64,000 nucleotides of DNA from positions 16,968,034 through 17,032,033 of the forward strand of contig OZ024895.1 of assembly GCA_964017195.1 (NCBI GenBank), read 5' to 3'. The translations under genes were made by a program, and so were the position numbers. Positions 13,292-25,200 of the stretch are shown here, piece by piece (within the stretch, counting starts at the first letter, position 1; each line of letters starts with the position of its first letter). Source of the DNA: Siderastrea radians. Lineage: Eukaryota; Cnidaria; Anthozoa; Scleractinia; Rhizangiidae. The notes under the pieces were generated by a model, which searched no databases, had not been told where the DNA came from, and was given only the letters and a program-made list of their open reading frames with translations.

Positions 13292-16200
13292 GCCATCGTT
13301 CAGATTAATTCATATACTGTTCCAATTTGCTCAGTTCATCTCAACTAAAATGCTCTAGATTTATATAGCTTACCTTGCGAAATAACAATGCGATAAACGT
13401 AATTGGAATTCTGGTCCCCTGCGCACTCTCCAACACTGCTGACATCACACGGTTGCTGACGCGTGTTGATGCACTGTTCTGATGCGCCATAGGCATTGTA
13501 GCTATTTGCAGCATTTTTTCCTGACCAGCATTCTCCTGTGCATGAGTACAGAAAGGTTTTACTTGTATCAGTTTTTTTTTTTAATTTCTTTCCATTTTAA
13601 TTTGGATTTATTGTTCGTAAATCAGTGAAAAGAAGAATTAGGCGAGCCATGTTGGAACGCGAACGAGAGTTCAATAATAGAATTAATGAGATCACAAAAC
13701 AGTTGCCCGTCAAACTGAATGGGAGAATTTGAACAACTTTTTTATTGGTTTGACTTTGTGTTTCGGAAAAATAACTTAACGCCTTTTCAGCATAAAAGTA
13801 AATATTCATTACACGGCCACTTAGCAAAAAATATCTATAAAAATGACAGATTCTCAGTGAGCAAACCTTGCAAAACTACCCAATTCCACTGTAATCAGTC
13901 AGGCTACAGAATTCTGTAACCTCAAGCCAGATTTCATTCCATAGACTTCAAATGATTTGAGTATAAATAGGCTCCTGTTACGCAATTTATTCCTATGTCC
14001 TTTATTCGCCCTCCGTCAGAAGATCGCCCGGCACCCCTCTTTTTCCGCCACAGTGAAAACTGGGTGTGAGCACATTATTTTTGAACTCCCGCTAGGCCGA
14101 ACTTTTCTCGTTCGGTCTCTCTTCTTTTCATAATCTTAATCTACCATGTGGCGTGTGTAAAGTCGATGTTACACAAGGCAATTTTTCCTGGAACTTGCAA
14201 CGCAATAGATGACGAGAGCATCGCGAGGCAAGTTGCAGAATACATGTTACACATTGCAACTTATCTCGCAACGTTGCGAAAAGTAGAAGTTTAGTCTACT
14301 TTTCCCGCAACTCGCAACGCAATTTTTCGATGCGAGACAAGTTGCGAAGAGGGGGTCTTAAACGTGCAATTTCGTCCCCAACTTGTCTCGCAACGCCGTT
14401 GCGTTGCAAGCTGCAGAAAAAATTGCCTCGTGTAACAGCGCCTTAAGTGAAAGTACTAGAGATAATTAGCAATGTAGAAGATAACGAAATCAAAAGAAAA
14501 TAAAGAGGAAAAATACAAACCGTAGTTGTGAATCCCAAAGATGTGGTAATTCATCTCGTAAACGATATTGGCGCACCTGCAGGCAAAGTCTGGAAGCCAA
14601 ACATTCCATGTATCCCAATTAACCATGTCGCTTTCATTGATCATCTTTTTGGGGAGTGCAAGAACTGGATTGTTAGCTTGCTTGTCCACAAAACAGCCAA
14701 TCTTTTGGTACTCAATGTTACACTTCCCTGAAAAAAGCGAACAATAACACTTCAATCCCTCGAGAACGACGAATATAATTATGGGTACGCTGCTGTGTAC
14801 AAGAGATTGTCACGAATAAAAGGTTCTAAATACTGTTACTAATTAGTACGTGATTGCACAAAAGGGTCGTTTACTAGGTATCCTTATTAAGACCGTTTTT
14901 TAAAACAAATTTTGTGGATTACGCCTCCGACTCCGTATCTCCAAGAATGTTAAGGCTATGACAATGAAACGAGAAAATGTAGCATGTCCAAGTATGATTC
15001 CTTTGATGTCTGCAACATGAGCTGATGATGTCATATGACATATGACATGCGTATCACGTTGGCCACGTTGGATCTGCTGTCTTTCCAAAACTCAGAAAAT
15101 ATGAAAAAAAGTGACCCAAAAAATCAGAGCAAATAAAAATCACTAACAGTTACAAGGAGAGACACTATCATTTCATTGAAGTCGAAATGTGGTTGCCATG
15201 GTAACATTAAAAACAGTGACGGTTCAATTCAAATTGTTGTCAGTCAAAGTTAAAATTAAGTTGCAAGGTTTGGCGGCTTTTATTTGCATATTGAAATAGT
15301 TATAGACATTCAAAGTCCGTGTTGGCATACGGTAGATGTTCTCTTACGAGAAAGGTCACTCGGGGAGATTTAGCTAGTTAACAATAGACAAATTCTCGAA
15401 TGTGATTTGTTATTATATTGCCTTAATTGTCATTTCATTTAAGTATAAGCAGCTTCAGCGTCTTCCTCGTCTCCAGGTTGTTTTCTCCACCCCCGCAACA
15501 TGAAAAAACTACACCATAGGTACAAGTTTGCTTTTATGGCCAACAGCTCAAACTAGCTTAAGTTGGTAGTAAAGTTACACTACAAAAAAAGAAAAATTTG
15601 TATTTATCACTGTAGTTAGTTTGTCACGAGCATTCATTGCAAAGAAAAAATTCAGTTGAAAATATAAATTCTTTTGTTTCATTTCATTTTATTTCATTTC
15701 ATTTCATTTGAATCCCTGACGGCAGTCCAACCCACAAACTTCTGCACACGGGTCTTCACCAAAGGGTGTTCACGACGTCGGCAATCACGAATCAACTTAC
15801 GATTGTTCAGCGGCGGAGGTGTTGCTGTTTGTGGAGGCGACGTTGCTCTAGTAACCGTAGGAGGTGCTACTGTAGGCGCTAAAAAATATAAAAATAGGTT
15901 ATGTTTCACTTATCAGGTAGATAACTAAATGTTAAGTCACACTCGTGCAACAGATGGCGCACACAAACATAACGAGATGCTAGTCCTCCCACAGATTTAC
16001 AATTAAAAGGGAAATCAACGCATCCATAGAAGAAAACCATGAAAAATTTTCCTTAACCCCCCCCCCAAAAAAAAAATGTTCCAAGACACAATCACATTCC
16101 TGTAACCTTGATTTAACCCAATCAATAGTTCAGCTGGGATCTTTTTGAGGTCCTGAGTTGTGGCATGCAGGTCAGAAAATGTCCCCCTCTTAAACTAAAC

Positions 16201-19200
16201 GAGTATGAAAGCCGCTGTATTTACACTTGGCAGTTTTGTAGAAACATTGATAACATTGATAACATGATGTTTTGACAATTATTAAGTGTCGATTTTAACG
16301 TGACATGGCTTTGAATTGAATTTCGGTGCTGCCATGTTTCATTATGGGCCTACAATTTTACAGTTGCAGCTGACGACAAAAAATCAACTTTTACAAAGGC
16401 ATGCTGAACTGCGCCTGCAGTCGTAAAGTTACTGTTAACGACAGAAAAATGTTCTTAATCAACTTGAGCAAGGCATGCTGAAGTGAGATTAACAAACGTT
16501 AGGTAATTGTAACAATTACATACGGAAGTACAAAACTATTCCTGAAAAAAAGGAATTTTTAACGTTAGCAAAATTTGCTACGGAGAATGTTGCTGCATGG
16601 CAAACCCAGAACTGTGGCAAACCTAAAGCAATCTCTCTCGGAACTCACCTTCATGGCACGATTCCTTAAGTAGAGTATTGAGAATTTTTACGAGATCTTT
16701 GTACCGCTTGACTCTAAACACGTGATTGGGGTCATCCATGGCTATAGTCTTAAGCTCTTTCTTATCAACGTCACTTCCTACGCCAACCGCCAAGATTCGT
16801 ACATTCTTTGCCTGTAAAATATTGACACTGCATTTCCTTAATATTCCCCGGTTTTCTAAACATATTTCATTAAAATGGTCACACTCAACGAAATCTGTTG
16901 AGCTAAAAGGACAATCTTGTGGAGCATAGAAAACAGCATCAAGGGAAAGTGCTGCTCAACAGCTTTCATTTCAATGCCATAGTTTTCAGTGTAGGTCTTA
17001 TCCACTATTGAAAGCTACAAGCAATAACACAATTCTTATACCAGCTAAAATTAACCATCTTTCTTTATTTATCATCCTAAACGGCACTTTCGACGTTACT
17101 GATCCTAGCAGTATACAGGACGCATGTCACCACAAACCTAGCTCATATGACCTCGCTCACTATGAGTCTCCCAGTAGCTCAGTGGTTAGAGCATCTGACC
17201 GGTGTACGGAACGCCGTGGTTTTAAGGTGGCTCGAAAGGGTTTTTAAATGTTAAAAACCTTTTGAAACGGGAAAAGATTACAAGGAAGTATTCCTGAGCA
17301 GGTGGGCAATCTATGAATATCATGACAGCTCTTTTGTCGGGCAACACTTTAAGGCTGGTTGTGACGTCATAACCGTCACCATGACAACCCTAAAGTTCCA
17401 CAAAAAGAACCCCAAATTTTAGGTTTTGCCAACTACGCGAAAAACTAAGTCGGTGACCTACCCTTTTTAATGCATTTTTTAAAAAGCTTCCAAAATTCTT
17501 TAACTTCTCTGACGGCATGGCAAAAAGTTATTCAGTAGAACTTAAGTTATATCGAATAAGCCATTTTATGAATTACAAAAAATTCCATTGAATAACTTTT
17601 TTCCAAAAGCTTCTATTTGAATTGGCACACTAGGTGTTACATGCATGCAAAAAAATTAGGATGGGTTACCGAGCAAAATTTCGAGGTAAAAGCAAATGTT
17701 TCGTGCAAGTTTTATTTCCGGTTTGCGCGATTTTAGGCGGCATTTAACTTCCGGTATTTCGGTCGTGCGACTTTATGTTGATAGAAATTTGGATTCACTC
17801 ACCTGACGCGTGCATTCTTACTATGTCGTGTGTAGGCTACGCGCGCGTGCGGCTAAAAACCCTTTCGAGCCTCCTTAATTTCCGTCGGGGACTCAGATTT
17901 TTTCTTTTGTCCCCCGCTCGTGACAATTTTGGGAACTGGATCGAGTACACCAGGTCGAGGCTTTCGGGTAGAAGTTCCGAGAAGCGGGAAAAACCAAGAG
18001 GTTTAGTAATAGTTACCTGAAGCGGTTGTAAGACCTCTGAGTATGGTTGGCTCGATATAGGGTTTGTTCTACCATCAGTAATAACAATAAGGACGTTAGG
18101 CTTGTCGGCCCTGTAGCCACCCTGTTCTGAAAATAGCTCCATGTTAGCAAGCGAGAGAGCCAGATCGGTCCTGGTTCCTTCCGCCACGTAAGGAAACTTC
18201 TTGATAGCTTTCCGCAGCCGTTTAGGTTTGTAGTATCTTGCATCAGCAAAGCTAAACTGGAGTTGTGGAGTGCTACTGTAGACTATAGCACCAAAATGGG
18301 TACCTTGTGCGGACACTTTAAATGACTTCGTTAGGTCAGCAACGAATTGTAAGCATAAGTTGTAATCTTCAAGCGTGATGCTGTCTGACGAATCAATGAT
18401 TACACCGACATCCAGGGCTTCGTTGCATGCTGAAAAGAAAGTTAATTTTTTCAACATAATTTTCATCTTCAGAGTTCCCTTCTAATTCTAACAAAATCAA
18501 TTTTCCCAAATTTTTCTCACATTGTATTTTATAGCGAGGACGTATTTGGTAGTTTTCGTTGTGCTGTTGTTGTGTTTATGGACTGGGAGGGTGAATGGAA
18601 ATCACATATAGAGAGGCTGCCATTTGCACCTTAGTGGCTTAATATGCGCTTACTTTGGTATTTTAAACCTTATGATCTCTTTTAGCTGATGGTCTAAGCT
18701 TATCTTATCTTATCTTATCTTATCTTATCGTATCTTATCTTATCTTATCTTATCTTATCTTATCGTATCTTATCTTATCTTATCTTATCTTATCTTTTTT
18801 CTTATCTTATCTTGTCGAACCTGTATTTTATTTTATCTTTTCTTATCTTAAATACTATGAACGTATTTTAAGTTTACGTTTTTATCTTTTTATCTTATCT
18901 TACAAGGAGTTACTGGCAGGGTAGGGCTTGTCTCTGTAGGTGTTGGAGTTGTTGGAGTAGGAGGGGGTTGAGTTGGAGTGACGCGGCCGCCCGGTTCTGT
19001 AAACAGGATGAAAGATTAGCACGGTGAAAAATTCAAATACATTGGAACCCTATATAACGTGGCCACCAAAGGACCACGAAATGCGGTCGATTTAACTGAA
19101 AGGAGTTGTCGGATAAACGAAGTTGTGATGATACGAAAATGTCTACATAAGCGTTTGCTTAGGCATTTGCTTGGGCATTAAGCGTTTGCTTAAGCTAGCC

Positions 19201-22200
19201 ATGAAAAAAAAAATGATCGGTCGTACTAACGGAGTGGTCTTAAGGTAGTGTACCATCGTACAGTAAAAGTAATAGCTAGTGTGCTGTCTAAGTGTGAGCC
19301 AATTTGACACTTTATCCGGCGTAATAATGTGGATATAATTCTCCTTGGACAGCTACTTATCAAAGCAGTCTGATAACGCTGCAATGAATAACGTCAGAGA
19401 GCTTCGAAGAGGATTGCATCAAATTTAGTTGAAAAAATATTGGGTAGGTATCACAAGATTTCAAACCGCAAGTTTTCAAAAACCAACAAGTGGGTTGCAG
19501 CAGCACTCACGGTCTTGCAGAAGTGAACAAAAACGACAATAGATAAATACAACACAAGTTCATAAAACAAACGATAGTTACCTCCAACGTCAATTCCATA
19601 CACAAAGTTGACGTTTTTCTCGCCAACACATTCTATTTTATCAGTGGGATCACATTTAGTGTAATTTGTCGTCACACACTTTTCAGACATTCCTGCACGA
19701 TTGTATGTTTCCGCCGCATCTGCTCCAGACCAACATTCGCCTTAATAGAATCAAAGAATGACTTCAGTATACGACACAACTCTAAGTAAGCAGTATTCAG
19801 TGTGTGTGTAAGAACCCCCCGACCTGTTGGGGGGGGGAGTACTCCGGTATAGAAGCTGCGAAGATATGTGCCGTTGTGTAGGATATGGTTTTTGAACTGT
19901 TTAGTCTGGGATAGGATATAGAAATCAGCGAGTTTTGGTCTGGAATAGGATATCATTTATCGGAAAACAGAAAAGTATTAACCCTATTTTGCCTGGGCTT
20001 TTTTTGAGTTCCTGAGTCTGGGGCGGGGGGGTTAGATCTTGAAAAGTATTAACGCTCTCGTGATGAAACTTGGAATTTTTTTGCCGTCAATAGCTTAACA
20101 GATTGGGTTTGTGATTTGTCAATTATGACGTGTCATGACGTCAAAATGACGTCATAAGCACGACGCAAACCAGCCATTTTGAATTTTGAGGCCGCCATCT
20201 TGAATTCCTAGCCTGTAGTCATACAGTTGACAATGACGACATCGAAACATGTAAGAATTCTAAGAAACATGCTTAATCAAAACAAGCACAAAAAAGTAAA
20301 GGATTATCTTCCTATTACAAACGAAGAGGAAGAAACTGAAAAAAGACTAACAAAAGACAGAAAATAGTCAAAATACACTTCTGAGTAGACGGTTGCTATG
20401 GAAACGTCGATCATTAAGGACATGCCATTGACACAGACAAAATTTCCCTTATAAATTGTAAGAAAATTCACGAGATTTGGTGATTATTAGTCTAGCCGTT
20501 AAAAAGTTATAGTTCGTTAAAGTCAGCCCCCCCCCCAGGCTAAATAGGGTTAGGAAGAATTTCGTCTAGCAAAGGAATCGACACTCGGCGAGTTTGGGAT
20601 CGTGTTGGGAGTTTTGGTGATTAGTCTATAATAAGGTTGCACAATGCAGCTAAGCATGGTCTGGTATAGGGTGAGATGCTCAGAGTCCCAGCGGAACATC
20701 CCAACCCAAAACTTTTCAGAGCGCCCCCTGGGCTTGAAGGTACATAAATCTGAGTCTCAGACGCTAGTTCAGCTATGACCTTCCACACTCTTGATTTGCT
20801 GAGCTGATCGCTTATATCTTGTGCAAGGTAAGAATATCTTAACACTGCATTAGTTATCACACTCCTTTCCATTATCTCTGCCTTTTTTTCCCTTAAAATA
20901 CGACATTTGTCTAACCGTAAGCATTCCTTAGAGACGATTTTGACTATGTAGTATACTTATTCACGTTTTGGAATAATAGAACGCTTGCCTCCAAAAAACG
21001 TGCCTTTAACACGGAACGCCTTTGCAATGAGGAAAGCTTAGCTACAATAAGTAATAGAATGCGAAAGATTGCTAGATCATAATAATTCAAGTTCAAGAGG
21101 GTAGTTCTATTTCTCATGAACACTCTGCACTCTGTCTGCGGCCTACCATTCATGCCCAATTAGGACATTCACATTAGCAACTATGTAGCTCAAGTTATGA
21201 ATATGTGAGATTCATGTATTTGAACTGCGGAATGAAGAATTAAATGATATATATACAAGGCTAAAAAAGATAAAAAGGGGGGGTATAAACAATTAGAATG
21301 AACCAAACGTTTTCGACAAGTATGTCATCATCAGGGTTAAAAGGCCGTTCGTGATTTGCATGGTTTTTATACTCAGGTTATTCCCGAAGGGAACAACTGC
21401 GCAACATAGCAATTAACTTGTTTGTTCAAAGTTGGGCTCCTTTGTTGGATAATTAGGCCCTCGATGATCTTTCTCTTAAAATAAGATCTTGCTGAGCAAA
21501 GGACTCTCCACTGGAATGAGTGACTTGGGTTTTCCAAAAGGTGACGTGCTGGTTCCGAGGTGTGGCAGATATTTGAATGTTCAGTTATTCGCACTTCAAA
21601 ATTTCGCATTGTTTCACCTACATAGTTTTCTCCGCATGAGCATTCTCCTTCGTAAATAACGTGGGACTTGTGAAGGTTTTTGTCCTTGAGGCTGAATAGA
21701 CTTTTGATTTGTCTAGTTTGCCACAGAATGATGAAAATGTACTTGAAATTAGTGAAGGAGTTCAGTTTTGAAATAAACTTTTTGCTTGCGATTTCATTCT
21801 TCTTGCAGTAGGGGAGTTTGATGCAAATCTTTTTCCGTTCTTCGAAGAGAAAATGCGGGATTAAGGGCTCATCTTCAGATGAATTGTTCAATATGAAACT
21901 GTCGATGGTGCAGGATACAAATTTCTTGGGGTAACCAGCATTTGAGAAAGTGGTCTTGATTTCTTTTATGTCGCGATCAAGACTTGTGGAGATGTTTTTG
22001 GCTCTGTGTAGGGCTCCTGTAATGCAATTTCTCTTCCATTTGGTTGGTACTTCTGATGACCAGTGTGTGGGTAATTTCCCCGGTTTTTTGTAGACTTTAC
22101 AGTCAAAACCGTCGTTGCCGTAGCTGAACGCAGTGTCCAGAAAGTGATCAGGGTTTTCTTCAACAGTGAACTTGATGTTAGGATGATAATTGTTTAAGCG

Positions 22201-25200
22201 GTCGAGGAGTTGGTCTGGTTCGTCTTTTCGTTTTTTCGAGAAACAGTCATCCACGTAGCGATCGTAAAAAGTGGGATTAAAGGGGCGGACTACATCTGCT
22301 TCAAGTTTCGACATAAAGATGTTGGCGAGGACCGGGGATAGTGGGTTGCCCATGCCACAACCATCTGTCTGTCTGTAAAGCTTGCCATTGAAACTAAAAA
22401 CAGTGTTCCTGGTGACACTGTTGAGGAGGCGGCGGAAAATGAGCTTCGAACTTAGCTGAGGTAGCATGTTTCTCTCGTAGATTGCATCAATTATGTGATC
22501 AAAAGTTTCATCAAGGGGTACTTCGGTGAAAAGTGACGATACATCATATGAAACTAGAATTTCATCCTTATCCAGAGTGCGATTCTGTAATCGGGCAGCA
22601 AAATCAGTAGTGTTCTTGATATTGTATTCGTTCTCTGTGAGAGGCATAAGGTACGAAGCAAGAAACTTAGCTGTGTCATAGTAGAAGGTTCCACAGGTAC
22701 TGACAATCGGCCGGAGTTTTAGGTTTTCATTTGTGATTTCGTTGTGGTTGTCGAACTTGTGCGTTTTGGCAGTCCCGTAGAGGAACGCTGGCTGATTCGA
22801 AGTGGGTTTGATCTTATCCAGGGGTAGTGATGACTTGAAATTACGGACTAGGAAGCTTTGGAAAGACTTGAGGTCTTGGAGGGTAGTATCCTCAGTCTCG
22901 GTATATTTTCCGTTAGATATGCCGTCTTTGATCATGTCTTCGAGTTTTCTGACATAAACTTCACGTTGCATGATGACCACAGAGGAGTCCTTGTCGCCAG
23001 AGAGTACTACGAGGTTAGGATCAGACGCGAGTTTTTGGAGAACTTTATAGGTATAGTCAGGAGTACTATGTACGTTTTGGTGGAAGAGATTTGTCTGGGT
23101 GCGAAGGAAATGTTTGAAGTCTTCGAGATGGTCACTAGAGACGTCTTTGTTAACTAGCTGTTAAAGGGGCTGTTAAAGGGGCAATGGCAAGCTTTACAGA
23201 CAGACAGATGGTTGTGGCATGGGCAACCCACTATCCCCGGTCCTCGCCAACATCTTTATGTCGAAACTTGAAGCAGATGTAGTCCGCCCCTTTAATCCCA
23301 CTTTTTACGATCGCTACGTGGATGACTGTTTCTCGAAAAAACGAAAAGACGAACCAGACCAACTCCTCGACCGCTTAAACAATTATCATCCTAACATCAA
23401 GTTCACTGTTGAAGAAAACCCTGATCACTTTCTGGACACTGCGTTCAGCTACGGCAACGACGGTTTTGACTGTAAAGTCTACAAAAAACCGGGGAAATTA
23501 CCCACACACTGGTCATCAGAAGTACCAACCAAATGGAAGAGAAATTGCATTACAGGAGCCCTACACAGAGCCAAAAACATCTCCACAAGTCTTGATCGCG
23601 ACATAAAAGAAATCAAGACCACTTTCTCAAATGCTGGTTACCCCAAGAAATTTGTATCCTGCACCATCGACAGTTTCATATTGAACAATTCATCTGAAGA
23701 TGAGCCCTTAATCCCGCATTTTCTCTTCGAAGAACGGAAAAAGATTTGCATCAAACTCCCCTACTGCAAGAAGAATGAAATCGCAAGCAAAAAGTTTATT
23801 TCAAAACTGAACTCCTTCACTAATTTCAAGTACATTTTCATCATTCTGTGGCAAACTAGACAAATCAAAAGTCTATTCAGCCTCAAGGACAAAAACCTTC
23901 ACAAGTCCCACGTTATTTACGAAGGAGAATGCTCATGCGGAGAAAACTATGTAGGTGAAACAATGCGAAATTTTGAAGTGCGAATAACTGAACATTCAAA
24001 TATCTGCCACACCTCGGAACCAGCACGTCACCTTTTGGAAAACCCAAGTCACTCATTCCAGTGGAGAGTCCTTTGCTCAGCAAGATCTTATTTTAAGAGA
24101 AAGATCATCGAGGGCCTAATTATCCAACAAAGGAGCCCAACTTTGAACAAACAAGTTAATTGCTATGTTGCGCAGTTGTTCCCTTCGGGAATAACCTGAG
24201 TATAAAAACCATGCAAATCACGAACGGCCTTTTAATCCTGATGATGACATACTTGTCGAAAACGTTTGGTTCATTCTAATTGTTTATACCCCCCCCTTTT
24301 TATCTTTTTTAGCCTTGTATATATATCATTTTACCTTTTAGCGAATATTATGTCAACGAAGAATTAAATGTTAAGAGGATCTTCTTCACATTTAATTATG
24401 TAGCTCAAGTTTGCAAACTTTGGTTTGCCTTGTAAATGCACTTGGATAGTTACCGTAATACTGAATGCTGAAGTGCGAGTATTTCTTCGCTTTTGTCGCA
24501 TTAGCACATCGACAAACCAAGTCAACCATGTATGTGTTCCAGTTGTTCCAATCCACGGTTATGCCGCTGTAAACCCTGCTCTTTGCATCACGATCAGTGA
24601 AAATCAATTCTGGCAATGGGCGAGGATTCTTTCTGTCATCGACGAAACAACCGAGCTTGGTGTAGTTGGTGGCACAGACTGTCCACCAAGGTTGTCAAGT
24701 AAAAAAGAAATAAAACAAGAGATGTTATTTTCATGGTCTCGCATTCAATATTTAACACTGTCTTTCCTAAAACACCTTTTTTTTTTCTATAAGAATGTTG
24801 CCTAATATGGAGCCCGGCTGAGATTAAGTTAGAAAGACTACTGCTGTCTCGAACATACAAGGGAAGCAAAACATTGCCCGAGATATCGACAGTTCAAGTT
24901 AGTGAGAAGTAAGGAGCAGAATAGAAACATCCAAGGCAAACGAGTCTAAGTTCGAAATAGCGGATTTTGATACTGATTATCTCTAAATACACGTAAAAAA
25001 GAAATAAAAAATATCGATTGATAGTTATATGTCAACTCCATATGTGTTTGAGTGAATTGTTTGCTTCTATTCTTGTTCTTGTTTGTTGGCTTATTTTAAT
25101 TTTAGTTTTTTAGTTTTCTCGTTTGTTTTTTGTTTGTTTGTTTGTTTCTTTGTTTGTTTCTTTGTTTCTTTGTAGTTCCTTACCTCGTCCTCCCGGTGGC

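Larger units (their letters stand above)
21234..24370. mobile_element. Penelope-like retroelement inserted as an inverted palindrome, with 13-bp target duplication
   Basis: The insertion runs from about 21247 to 24357, flanked by GAAGAATTAAATG at 21234-21246 and 24358-24370. The arms 21243-22390 (minus) and 23182-24330 (plus) are nearly identical inverted copies. The visible differences are 7 G versus 8 C in one homopolymer and GGGTT versus GGATT near the 3' end. The unpaired middle (22391-23181) holds the upstream coding part of the minus copy. Both arms end in the same 3' UTR (CATCATCAGG ... TGTCGAAAACG ... GGGGTATAAACAATTAG). A 5' inverted partial copy is a known feature of Penelope-like elements. 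Near identity implies a young insertion. Confidence 0.88.

Noticed and set aside
17166..17225. Functional tRNA gene
   Set aside because: Box A is good, but the B box is mutated and the acceptor half lies beyond a 649-bp insertion; it is a SINE remnant.
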